DNA of 39,566 nt from an uncultured Eggerthellaceae bacterium (GTDB lineage Bacteria > Actinomycetota > Coriobacteriia > Coriobacteriales > Eggerthellaceae), in assembly GCA_937892845.1 (NCBI GenBank), contig CALBGP010000035.1, positions 1 through 39,566 on the forward strand, in the 5' to 3' direction. This document shows, piece after piece, positions 17,699-26,145 of the stretch (its first letter is position 1; every line of letters starts with the position of its first letter). Below the pieces are notes generated by a model. It saw only the letters and a list, made by a program, of their open reading frames with translations. It did not search any database and was not told where the DNA came from. A program made the translations under genes and the position numbers.

Positions 17699-19048
17699 TT
17701 AAGCCTCACGTCCGGAGAATGCATCCGCGATAGCGCCGAACACGCCGCCGGCCGAGGGAGCAGGTGCGTCCTCAGCTTTGAATTCAATGGCGCGCAAAGC
17801 GATGTCACGGCGCAGCTGCTTGCCTTCGAAGTTGATCTTGTCGCACGCTTCATAGGCCAGCTCGCGCGCCTCTTCGAAAGTGTCGCCCATGGCGACGACG
17901 TTGAGGACGCGGCCGCCTGCGGTGACCAGCTCATCATCGGCATTGAAGGCGGTGCCGGCGTGGAAGACCACGACGTCTTCCATCTCTTCAGCCTCCTCGA
18001 TACCCAAGATGACCTTGCCTTTCTCGTAAGCACCGGGGTAACCCTCGCTTGCAAGCACGACGGCGACTGCGCAGCGCTTGGACCACACAGGAGCCAGATG
18101 GGAAACATCGCCGCGCGCAACAGCGCACAAAAGTTCCAGCACATCAGATTCCAAGCGCGGCATGATAACCTGGGTTTCGGGATCACCGAAACGGGCGTTG
18201 AATTCGAGCAGCTTGGGGCCTTCAGCCGTCAGCATGAAGCCGCCATAGAGCACACCGCGGTAGTCATGGTCGAACTCCTCAAGGGTTGCCGATGCCGCAC
18301 GTGCCATGATGTCTCGCATCTCCGCCTCAAGTTCCGCGGACACGCACGGGACGGGCGAATACACACCCATTCCACCGGTGTTGGGACCGCGGTCCCCGTC
18401 GTAGGCGCGTTTGTGGTCCTGGGCGCAGGGCATGCAAAGGGCACGGCCCCCGGCCACGAACGCCAGCATGCTGCATTCGGGACCCTCGAGCATCTCCTCG
18501 ATGACCACGGTTTCTCCCGCTGCACCGAAATCACCCGCGAAGCAATCACGGATGGCCTCCTGGGCATCTTCCAGCTCTTCGGCAACGACAACGCCCTTGC
18601 CCGCGGCAAGACCGTCGGCCTTGACCACAATGGGTGCACCGACTTCTTCCAAATAAGCCATGGCCTCAGCCTCGGAGGTGCACTTCTTGTAAGCCGCCGT
18701 AGGCAGGCCATGGGCCAGCATGAATTCCTTCGAGAAGCTCTTGGAACCCTCGAGCTGGGCGCCCTGGGCGTCGGGGCCGAACACGTCCACCCCTTCGGCG
18801 CGCAGAACATCGGCAACGCCTGCGACAAGCGGAGCCTCAGGGCCGATGACCACCAAGTCCACTGCATGTTCTTTCACGAAAGCCAGGACGGCGGCGCCGT
18901 CTTCGGCATCGAGCTTGACGTTTTCAGCAATGGCCGCGGTTCCGCCATTGCCAGGCGCTGCGTACAGCTTTTCAAGTCGGTCGGATTTCGCAACGGCCCA
19001 TGCGAGCGCGTGCTCGCGGCCGCCGCCGCCGAGAATCAATACGTTCAT
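17699..19048 (-). CDS. purD: Phosphoribosylamine-glycine ligase (GARS)
   Basis: A 449-residue PurD, which catalyses ATP-dependent joining of glycine to 5-phosphoribosylamine, step 2 of purine synthesis. The N-terminus VLILGGGGREHALAWAVA is diagnostic. The ATP-grasp centre includes PIVVKADGLAAGKGVVVA and the C-terminal part has EFNARFGDPETQVIMPRL. The start is ATG 19048: it overlaps the purA stop as ATGA and has AGAGG upstream. An ATG nine bases earlier adds MER but sits directly on the ribosome-binding sequence. Length and domain order are normal for the family. Confidence 0.97.
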   Translation of the reverse strand: MNVLILGGGGREHALAWAVAKSDRLEKLYAAPGNGGTAAIAENVKLDAEDGAAVLAFVKEHAVDLVVIGPEAPLVAGVADVLRAEGVDVFGPDAQGAQLEGSKSFSKEFMLAHGLPTAAYKKCTSEAEAMAYLEEVGAPIVVKADGLAAGKGVVVAEELEDAQEAIRDCFAGDFGAAGETVVIEEMLEGPECSMLAFVAGGRALCMPCAQDHKRAYDGDRGPNTGGMGVYSPVPCVSAELEAEMRDIMARAASATLEEFDHDYRGVLYGGFMLTAEGPKLLEFNARFGDPETQVIMPRLESDVLELLCAVARGDVSHLAPVWSKRCAVAVVLASEGYPGAYEKGKVILGIEEAEEMEDVVVFHAGTAFNADDELVTAGGRVLNVVAMGDTFEEARELAYEACDKINFEGKQLRRDIALRAIEFKAEDAPAPSAGGVFGAIADAFSGREA

Positions 19049-20361
19049 TCGCTCCATCCTCTGAAGAAGGTCTGGTTACGGTCGGGGCCCACAGAGACGA
19101 TGGTCGCCTTGACGCCGGAAAGGCGCTCGATCTCGGCGACGTAGTCCTGGGCTGCCTGCGGCAGATCCTCGAAGCATTTCGCCTCGCTGATGTCCTGACC
19201 CTTCCAGCCGGGCATCTCCTTGTAGATGGGCTTGGCGTGGAACAGGACGCTCTGCTGCATGGGGAAGTAATCATAGGTCTTGCCGTCGCATTCGTATGCG
19301 GTGCAGATCTTGAGCGTTTCGAATTCGGAAAGGACATCGAGCTTGGTCAGCGCGATATCGGTAAGGCCGTTCACCTCCGCAGCGTAGCGGGCGATGACCG
19401 CGTCGAACCAGCCGCAGCGGCGCTTGCGCCCCGTGGTCACGCCGTACTCGTGGCCGGCGGAGCACAGCAGATCGCCATCGATGGCATCCTGGCCTTCGCC
19501 GCCGTTCTCGGGATAGAGCAGCTCGGTGGGGAAAGGACCGGCACCGACGCGCGTGACATAGGCCTTCTCGATGCCCAGAACGCGGTCGATGGCGGTGGGA
19601 CCGACACCCGAACCGGTTGCGGCGCCGCCGGCGCAGCACGAGGAGCTGGTCACGAACGGATACGTTCCGTGATCGATATCAAGGAGCGTACCCTGAGCGC
19701 CCTCGAACAAGATTCGCTTGCCTTCGCGCAGCGCGTCATTGAGCAGCTGGGCTGTCTCGGCCATATGGGGACGGATGATCTCCGCATAGGGCAGATAGGC
19801 TTCGCAGATCTCATCAACGGTGAACGTGCGCTTGCCGTACACCTTCTCGAGGATGGCGTTCTTCACCTCAAGCGCAGCTTCGACCTTCATGCGGAACACA
19901 TGCTCATCGAGCAGGTCCTGGATGCGGATGCCGCTGCGCGCAGCCTTATCCTGATAGCAGGGACCGATGCCGCGGTTGGTGGTTCCGATCTCATTTTTGC
20001 CCAGACGGAATTCGGAAGCCTTATCCAGCTCGATATGGTAGGGCATGATGACATGCGCATCGCACGAGATCTTCAGGCGCTCGCAAGACAGGCCCTCACC
20101 TTCCAGCATGGCCATCTCTTCGACCAGAACCTGGGGATTGACCACGACGCCATTGCCGATGACCGGCACCGCATGCTCGTACATGATGCCCGAAGGAATC
20201 AGGTGCAAAGCAAGCTTCTTCTCTCCATGGATGACCGTATGGCCGGCGTTGTTGCCGCCCTGGTACCTCACCACGTAATCGAAGTCGCGGGCAATAAGGT
20301 CCGTGACCTTGCCTTTGCCTTCGTCGCCCCACTGGGCACCTACCAATACCACATTAGGCAT
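19045..20361 (-). CDS. purA: Adenylosuccinate synthetase
   Basis: A 438-residue PurA, which joins IMP and aspartate using GTP in the first step towards AMP. The GTP-binding GAQWGDEGKGKV lies at residues 8-19 and is followed by GGNNAGHT. The IMP-contacting part (NRGIGPCYQDKAARSGIR), the GAQGTLLDIDHGTYPFVTSS segment and the base-recognition end SVGPDR are all intact. The start is ATG 20361, with AAAGGTGA about 6 nt upstream and a TATAAT promoter 33 nt upstream. It is the first gene of a purA-purD-radical SAM unit. Grouping the committed AMP step with purD is unusual compared with the common pur operons but not unique. Confidence 0.97.
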   Translation of the reverse strand: MPNVVLVGAQWGDEGKGKVTDLIARDFDYVVRYQGGNNAGHTVIHGEKKLALHLIPSGIMYEHAVPVIGNGVVVNPQVLVEEMAMLEGEGLSCERLKISCDAHVIMPYHIELDKASEFRLGKNEIGTTNRGIGPCYQDKAARSGIRIQDLLDEHVFRMKVEAALEVKNAILEKVYGKRTFTVDEICEAYLPYAEIIRPHMAETAQLLNDALREGKRILFEGAQGTLLDIDHGTYPFVTSSSCCAGGAATGSGVGPTAIDRVLGIEKAYVTRVGAGPFPTELLYPENGGEGQDAIDGDLLCSAGHEYGVTTGRKRRCGWFDAVIARYAAEVNGLTDIALTKLDVLSEFETLKICTAYECDGKTYDYFPMQQSVLFHAKPIYKEMPGWKGQDISEAKCFEDLPQAAQDYVAEIERLSGVKATIVSVGPDRNQTFFRGWSE

Positions 20362-20393
20362 GTCTTCACCTTTCGCGAATATACAACCCTTTG

Positions 20394-20399
20394 ATTATA
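20394..20399 (-). promoter_or_regulatory. Promoter -10 box of the purA operon
   Basis: A perfect TATAAT on the minus strand, 33 bp before the purA start. No strong -35 is seen at 17 bp (GGTGTA); TTGAGT is present but only 7 bp away. The 233-bp gap 20362-20594 also contains a small GGAGG/CCTCC dyad (about 20558-20574) just before the plus-strand gene. No other element is recognisable in it. Confidence 0.55.
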
Positions 20400-20594
20400 G
20401 CAATTCACTCAAGGAATACACCCTCGCTAAAGCAGCAGACGGGCACAGCGCGGACATGCACAGCAAAACGCCACAACGCACCGCACCTAGCCGCATCGTC
20501 CGCGTCGTATCGATGCGAGCGGTTGATTCGCGAAATTCACAAGCCCTTCTCTGACGGAGGAATGAGCCTCCGCGCTAACCAGAGGAGGTCTTTC

Positions 20595-21479
20595 ATGGCT
20601 GATTCCAACCTCGACCGAAATGGCTGCGCCCGCACCTTGACCGCGAAATACCTTCGCGGTTTATCGTTGGCGAAAACCGAGGGGCAGGGCCGTATGTGGA
20701 CAACAGGGCAATTCAGCAAGCTGACCGGCGTCAGCAAGCGTACGTTGCAGAACTGGAGCCAGGAGCCCGATTGCCGCAGGTCGAAAACGAAACCAAATCC
20801 CATAACGGGGGCCATGCTCGCAGCAGCGAGCCAAAACCCCGAGAACGGCTACCGCACCTATGACATCCATTCACTTTTCGAAGTTGCCATGATCAGGCTT
20901 GGTCAGGACTCAGGGCTATCGCAAAGCATGCTTCGAAGCATCACACGCAGCACGACCGACGATGCGCTTGCAACCATACTCGACCATATCGACAACCTTG
21001 TCGGACAGCGCGCCGAAATCGATCGCAAAATCAAACTGGCCCGCCTTGTAATCGCCATGCATGCCGCCCGCTGCTCAAACGGGAAGGAGCGCGAGCATTC
21101 CGGCGAATCGACTGAATTCGGATTGGCCGGGCTGATCATCGAGGAACTGCTCGATTGCCTGGCGCAAGCAGACGGGGCGGCCGTCCTCGATGCGGATGCC
21201 GGTTTTTCGTTCCAAGCCGCAAAAGCATCCTTCGCCGGATTGGTCGGAGTCTGGGCGCATGGACATCGCCCCGACTCCATCGACGCTCAGACGGCATTGA
21301 CGGCATGGCACGGCGAAATCGCCCGGCTGTTCAAAGGCCTCAGCCGCACCTCATTCGCACATTGCATTGAGGAATGGCTCTCCCACGGATACTCCCCCAT
21401 CCTCCTCACGCTTCATTTCGGGGAGGGCGTAGTCGAATGGCTCATCGGAGCCAGCAACGCGTTCCCGCATCAAATCTGA
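20595..21479 (+). CDS. MerR-like HTH regulator
   Basis: A 294-residue protein. Residues 35-56 (WTTGQFSKLTGVSKRTLQNW) are a MerR-type helix-turn-helix. The wing motif NGYRTYD, normally about 15 residues later, comes only at 84-90, after an inserted Lys/Pro/Ala-rich segment (57-83). Residues about 122-155 look like the usual dimerising coiled coil. The C-terminal 130 residues, with three Cys/His-poor helices, match nothing I recognise and could sense a ligand. The start ATG 20595 has GAGGAGG 7 nt upstream; an in-frame upstream extension lacks coding character. It is followed at 34 and 39 nt by a membrane protein and a lipoprotein, so the three probably form an operon. The target is unknown; self-regulation is possible. 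Confidence 0.75.
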   Translation: MADSNLDRNGCARTLTAKYLRGLSLAKTEGQGRMWTTGQFSKLTGVSKRTLQNWSQEPDCRRSKTKPNPITGAMLAAASQNPENGYRTYDIHSLFEVAMIRLGQDSGLSQSMLRSITRSTTDDALATILDHIDNLVGQRAEIDRKIKLARLVIAMHAARCSNGKEREHSGESTEFGLAGLIIEELLDCLAQADGAAVLDADAGFSFQAAKASFAGLVGVWAHGHRPDSIDAQTALTAWHGEIARLFKGLSRTSFAHCIEEWLSHGYSPILLTLHFGEGVVEWLIGASNAFPHQI

Positions 21480-21513
21480 TGCAGAACATACCGATCCGAA
21501 AAGAAAGGAAACC

Positions 21514-22080
21514 ATGAGGGAAATGAACGAAACCAAAGTGCCGCCCACCACGGTTGCAGCAATAGCCTCCATTATCGGCGCATTGCTGCTCATCATCGCA
21601 TTCTTCCTGCCATATGCGGCAGCTCGCGATGAGTATCGAGCCGACTTGCTTGCGTATCCCGATCTTATCCTGGACAAGGAACTCGGCCTTTCCAATGCAG
21701 ACGTCGTCGACCTCTCGCTTTTCGAATACGCATCGATCTACGCTGGCCAGACAGAATCCGCCTTCGGGCCGATTGCCGTCATCTATCTTGCGGTCATCGG
21801 CGCAGCGGCGCTGACCGCGCTGCTCGCACTGCTGTTCGCCCTGCTCCGGAAAGCAACGCCTGCGGCGATTTTCGCCATGTTGAACATGTCCACCGTACTT
21901 TTATTGAATTGGGATTTCGAAGACCGCGGCATGCTGCCAAACACGACATATGACTGGGGGATAGCCAAATGGGTCTACCTCATCAGCGCAATCCTCGTAA
22001 TCGCCAGCGCCATATGGCTCTTCATCCTCAAACATCGCGCGAAGGCCACCGCTGCCGCCGAGCGGACAACCAACGCCTGA
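21514..22080 (+). CDS. Hypothetical four-helix membrane protein
   Basis: A 188-residue protein with four predicted membrane helices (about 13-35, 85-111, 114-133 and 152-172). A 50-residue polar segment between helices 1 and 2 is probably extracellular. The C-terminus is short and basic. The layout suggests a small membrane protein with one exposed loop. I do not recognise a family. AAAGGAAA precedes ATG 21514. It lies between the MerR-like regulator and the lipoprotein gene on the same strand with short gaps, so a shared envelope role is likely. Confidence 0.7.
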   Translation: MREMNETKVPPTTVAAIASIIGALLLIIAFFLPYAAARDEYRADLLAYPDLILDKELGLSNADVVDLSLFEYASIYAGQTESAFGPIAVIYLAVIGAAALTALLALLFALLRKATPAAIFAMLNMSTVLLLNWDFEDRGMLPNTTYDWGIAKWVYLISAILVIASAIWLFILKHRAKATAAAERTTNA

Positions 22081-22119
22081 CCCAACCTCAAAGACAGCAT
22101 ACCATCGAAAGGAAATGCC

Positions 22120-22608
22120 ATGACCACCCACATCACCCTCATCAAGACGATCGCCCTTGGCGCACTGACTGCAGCGCTGGCCCTTGCCCTTGCTTCCTGC
22201 GGACAGGACGAAGCGACAGGGAAAACGGAAAGCCCTGACGCGCTGCCCCAAACCGAAGCGACATCCCAACCCGAGGCGGGCAGCGACGAAGCCGTCAGCG
22301 AGCCTGCGCCCGAAGCCGAACCGGCCGGAACCGACGACGGCATCCGTCCCGAATTCAAAGAAGCCATCGATAGCTACGTGGCCTTCTTCCAGGAGTATTA
22401 CGATTTCATGGTCGCCTATGCCGAAAACCCGACGGACCTCGAGCTTATCGGGAAGCTGGCTGACATGATGGAGAAATCCACAACGATGAGCCAAGAGTTC
22501 GAGCAGCTCGACCAAAGCGAGATGAGCACGGAAGAACTGGCTTATTATCTGGATGCGCTCAACCAAATCCAGCAGCTGCTGCTCGACGCATCCAGCAAGA
22601 TGCAATAG
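22120..22608 (+). CDS. Small acidic lipoprotein, function unknown
   Basis: A 162-residue secreted lipoprotein. The signal peptide (1-26) ends in the lipobox L24-A-S-C27, so it should be anchored through Cys27 on the outside of the membrane. A low-complexity Glu/Ala/Pro/Thr linker (about 28-75) spaces a helical, Gln/Met/Glu-rich domain (about 80-162) away from the membrane. No catalytic motif is visible. AAAGGAAA lies upstream of ATG 22120. It is the third gene of the plus-strand group and ends just before a strong hairpin. Confidence 0.75.
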   Translation: MTTHITLIKTIALGALTAALALALASCGQDEATGKTESPDALPQTEATSQPEAGSDEAVSEPAPEAEPAGTDDGIRPEFKEAIDSYVAFFQEYYDFMVAYAENPTDLELIGKLADMMEKSTTMSQEFEQLDQSEMSTEELAYYLDALNQIQQLLLDASSKMQ

Positions 22609-22628
22609 CTTCTTCGGCTCTGAATTCA

Positions 22629-22657
22629 CCCAAGGCGGGATATGCACCCGCCTTGGG
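22629..22657. terminator. Hairpin terminator between convergent genes
   Basis: A perfect 11-bp stem, CCCAAGGCGGG/CCCGCCTTGGG, with a 7-nt loop lies between the lipoprotein gene (plus) and the YhaN-like gene (minus). Neither side has a clear T run, so termination may be factor-assisted. Its place between convergent ends supports a bidirectional terminator role. Confidence 0.65.
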
Positions 22658-22668
22658 GCAAAGCGAGC

Positions 22669-24873
22669 CTACAGTTCTATGAGAGTATGGCCGGGTGCCA
22701 CCTGGGCAAGGAGGTCTGCAACCTCTTCGTGGCAGGTGAACACGATGACCTGGCGCATACTAGCCAGCTCCTTCAAGGCAAGCGCGGCACCATGGCGCCG
22801 GGATGCGTCGAAATTGACCAGGATATCGTCAGCCAGCACCGGAATGGAGCGGCCGGCATCCCGGGCCGTCATAAGCAAAGCCATGCGCATCGCAAGATAC
22901 AGCTGCTGGCTTGTCCCAAGTGAGAGATTCTTTGGCTCAAGCACCTCATGAACCGCGCTTTTCACCGTCAGTCCGCCATCTTCAGACGCCCGGACTTCGA
23001 CCCATCTCCCATCTGTCATGAGGGACAGCAGTTCGGAAGCGCGGGCATAGACCTCGGGCTGGCTTTTAACCTCCCATGCATCCACGGCGTCGGTGAGCAT
23101 CTGCCGGGCAAGCATCAGGCAGGCAAGATCGCGTTGGGCATCTTCGAAACGGGTATTGAGCTGGGCGCGCTCCAATTTCACCTGGTCAAGCGCTTTTGCG
23201 TGCAGACCCGCTTCAAGCTTATGCTTCAATTCGCCATAACGTTTCGCCTTTGCGTCGAGCTCGGATTGCAGCTCGTTGCGGGCTTCATTGCATCGATCCG
23301 CCGCATCGTCCATACGCGCCAAGTCGGCAGGATCGGGTTCGGCGGCATCATCCGCCAGGGCAATGCCCATACGTTCGAACATCTCAAGATAGCGTGCTTC
23401 GGTACGGGCAAGGTCATCGGCGCACGACTCCCGCTCGCGTCTAAGGCGGCGGACATCCTCATCATGCGAACGACGGGCGGTGCGCATCCCGGCCGCCTCG
23501 TCAAGCATCTCGAAAGCAACCGCCGCTGATCCTGATGCAGGGGCAAGGACCGTCGAGGCAAGAAACGCCTGGAGCTCTTCAGCATCCGACTCGCACCGGT
23601 TCCGACACGACATCAGGAAAGCCCGGGCGCTCTGCGTCTTTTCGTGGGCATCGCGACGACGTTCATCAAGATCGCCTGCGCCCCTATCGCGTCGGCCCAG
23701 CAGATGCAGGCCGATCCCGCCGAACGCCACAGCCGCGGCGGCGAACACCCCTCCTGCGACAACCAGAGCCGGAGAAGAAGCTCCTGCACCCTGCCAGAAC
23801 GCAGCAAGCGCCGCCAACAGGAATATCGCAGGCAGCACGAATGCGACCACTCTGTTGCGCGTCCTCTCCTTGCGAAGGCGATGCGATGTCTGGACAGCCC
23901 ATTCGCCATCGAGCAAGGCCTGTTCGGCAGCATACGCATCCGCGTATGCGTCCTGCGCATACTCTTGACGGCGCCGCGATTCTTCGGCACGTTGAGACAG
24001 CGCCGACAGCCTATCGCGCAGCGACCGCTCCTCGACCTCGGACAACACGCATGCATCAGGATGCTGCGCCCTGTACGCCTCCAGAGAGGCATCCGCCTGG
24101 AGCAGATCATCGGCAAGACGCCCGTAATCAGCGCGGCGTGCCGCATGGTGGCGGATGAGCTCCGCCGCACCGGCCTGCGCTCGCGCCAGGCGGTCGGATT
24201 GCGCATGGGCACCCGCCATGCGATCCCTCAGCTGTTCCAGCTCGGCCGCCAAAGTCGCGAATTCCGCATCCTCTGCTCTCAGTGAGTCCGCTTCTTCCCT
24301 GTATGACGCATAGCGCATGCGGCAATCGTCCATCTGCATCCTTAGATTCGGAATCGAGCAATCGGACGAAGATGCGCGCGTCGTATACGCCCAGATCCGA
24401 TCATCGATCTGCTTGAGCGCTTCAGCCGGCGAGCATCCCGTTCCACTGCCGGCCGTGAGCAGCTGGTCTGCCACAGTAGTGGAAGACAGCTTCCTGAGCT
24501 CATCGCTTGTCAGGAAGAACAGCGTGCGAAACGTATCCCTGTCGACATCCGCAATCAGGTCGGCCGCCTGTTCGGGAACCGCCTTGAGGCCGTCGGCATT
24601 TCGTACACGGGAGAGCTCCGAAACCCTCCCCGATTCCTCATCGCGAAAGAACAACGTTCCCGACCGTTCGGCATTCTTCGGCTTGTACGTATTGCGGCCG
24701 CCCCGCGCCTCCGGCCACCCGAACAGCACGCCGTCGACAAAAGCCGACATCGTGCTCTTGCCTGCCTCGTTTCGCCCGAACACCACATTGAGTCCCGGCG
24801 AAAACGGGCCGACCGTCTTATCCGCGAAACGGCCGAAGGCGTCAATCCTGATCCGCTCCAGATACGCCATCAC
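22669..24873 (-). CDS. SbcC/YhaN-like ATPase with membrane hairpin
   Basis: A 734-residue AAA/SMC-type protein. Walker A is GRNEAGKST (33-41). The C-terminal half carries the ABC-type signature LSLGTSQQLYLAMR and Walker B VLADDILVNFD, followed by a His switch (FTCHEE). Between them are coiled-coil segments and two strongly hydrophobic helices (about 340-400) with a short polar turn, as in Bacillus YhaN. The protein probably pairs with the SbcD/YhaO-like nuclease encoded directly upstream for DNA-end processing, perhaps near the membrane. The start ATG 24873 overlaps the upstream stop by 4 nt, a sign of coupled translation. Confidence 0.85.
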   Translation of the reverse strand: MMAYLERIRIDAFGRFADKTVGPFSPGLNVVFGRNEAGKSTMSAFVDGVLFGWPEARGGRNTYKPKNAERSGTLFFRDEESGRVSELSRVRNADGLKAVPEQAADLIADVDRDTFRTLFFLTSDELRKLSSTTVADQLLTAGSGTGCSPAEALKQIDDRIWAYTTRASSSDCSIPNLRMQMDDCRMRYASYREEADSLRAEDAEFATLAAELEQLRDRMAGAHAQSDRLARAQAGAAELIRHHAARRADYGRLADDLLQADASLEAYRAQHPDACVLSEVEERSLRDRLSALSQRAEESRRRQEYAQDAYADAYAAEQALLDGEWAVQTSHRLRKERTRNRVVAFVLPAIFLLAALAAFWQGAGASSPALVVAGGVFAAAAVAFGGIGLHLLGRRDRGAGDLDERRRDAHEKTQSARAFLMSCRNRCESDAEELQAFLASTVLAPASGSAAVAFEMLDEAAGMRTARRSHDEDVRRLRRERESCADDLARTEARYLEMFERMGIALADDAAEPDPADLARMDDAADRCNEARNELQSELDAKAKRYGELKHKLEAGLHAKALDQVKLERAQLNTRFEDAQRDLACLMLARQMLTDAVDAWEVKSQPEVYARASELLSLMTDGRWVEVRASEDGGLTVKSAVHEVLEPKNLSLGTSQQLYLAMRMALLMTARDAGRSIPVLADDILVNFDASRRHGAALALKELASMRQVIVFTCHEEVADLLAQVAPGHTLIEL

Positions 24874-26126
24874 GCTTCGCCTCCAAGCAGTCCCAAGACC
24901 AAGTCTTCCGCACGTCCGACCAATTCAGGATAGATTTTCTCCATGTTCTCCGGCAGACCTGCATGGCGCCGCGCCGCCTCCGCCCTCAAGCGCTCCATCT
25001 GCGCTTGTGCATCATCGCGCGCGGAAGCAGCCACGCTCAGAAACGTCGCTTGGAACATGCCCTGCTCGGCAAGGGCGGCTTTGTCGACGGGGGCGGCGGT
25101 ACCATCCACCAAGGCGTCGCAGAACAATGAGTCCGGATAGCTTTCATTGAGCTCGCAGCGCAGCTCCTCCAAAACGTCGGCACGTTCGAGAACCCCGTGC
25201 AGATCTGTGGCGCCTACCAGTTCGATTCGGGCAACCATTTCCTCACAGGCCGATTCCGCGGAATCGAACATGGTCCTCACGCATGCCGCGCGAATATCGC
25301 CAAGGCTGCCGGCCTTCGACACATCGACCTGGATGCGCTGCCATTCCACCGACGCCGTAGGGATCGGTTCGATGCGGGCGGGCATGCCCTGGCGCAAGGT
25401 GACCTTGAGACAGCCGCGCTCCCCGGTCTCCTTGATGTCACGGCCCTGGATGCAGCCGCAATACGCAATCTTCGGATCAGCGGGATTGTCCACATACTGC
25501 TTATGTATGTGCCCAAGAGCCCAATAATCCATCCCAGCTGCACGCAGCACGCCTTCATCGACCGGCGCTTTGCGGGGATCCATCCATAATCCCGAATGCA
25601 GCATTCCCACAGCGAAGGGTGCCTTCCGGCCGCAAGCCCGTTCGGCGGCTGCGCGCGTGATGCCATCGGCTATCGAACCATCTCCGTACTGCGTGGTGAA
25701 GCCACGGCAGCCTATGAGGGCAAGGGGCCGGCCGTCTTTGCAATGGATCGCAAACTCCGGTTTATCCGAAGCGAAAAGGCGGGCGTTGTCGGGAAGCGCC
25801 ACCGGCGACCTTTGCCAACTGGGATACGGGTCATGGTTGCCGGCGCACAGATAAACGGCGATGCCGTGGTCATGCAACCGCTCAAGCCCCTCGACAAAGC
25901 ATCGGTAATGCGCATAGGAAGGTTGATCGGTGTCGAAGATATCGCCTGCGAGCAAGAGAAAATCGACATGGTTGTCCACGCACGCATCGACTACGTGGCC
26001 CCACGCTTGGGGGATGGCCTCCAGCAAACGGTCGGCCCAGCCCTTCGACAGGGCGCGCAATCCGCGAAACGGCGCACCCAGATGCAAATCCCCTGAGTGG
26101 ATGAAAGTCAGCTCATCGCCCGGCAT
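24870..26126 (-). CDS. SbcD/YhaO-like metallophosphoesterase
   Basis: A 418-residue Mre11/SbcD-type calcineurin-like phosphoesterase. The metal and active-site motifs appear in order: IHSGDLHLG (D13, H15), LLAGDIFD, CAGNHDPY, GMLHSGLW and ALGHIHKQ. The C-terminal part is a long acidic cap domain. Such enzymes are Mn-dependent nucleases that work with an SbcC-type ATPase, here encoded by the overlapping next gene. The ATG at 26126 has GGGAG 7 nt upstream and places the first motif at the usual distance; a longer frame to 26282 would lie within dnaB and lacks support. It follows dnaB by 19 nt. Confidence 0.88.
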   Translation of the reverse strand: MPGDELTFIHSGDLHLGAPFRGLRALSKGWADRLLEAIPQAWGHVVDACVDNHVDFLLLAGDIFDTDQPSYAHYRCFVEGLERLHDHGIAVYLCAGNHDPYPSWQRSPVALPDNARLFASDKPEFAIHCKDGRPLALIGCRGFTTQYGDGSIADGITRAAAERACGRKAPFAVGMLHSGLWMDPRKAPVDEGVLRAAGMDYWALGHIHKQYVDNPADPKIAYCGCIQGRDIKETGERGCLKVTLRQGMPARIEPIPTASVEWQRIQVDVSKAGSLGDIRAACVRTMFDSAESACEEMVARIELVGATDLHGVLERADVLEELRCELNESYPDSLFCDALVDGTAAPVDKAALAEQGMFQATFLSVAASARDDAQAQMERLRAEAARRHAGLPENMEKIYPELVGRAEDLVLGLLGGEA

Positions 26127-26145
26127 CGCACGCTCCCGCATTCGA

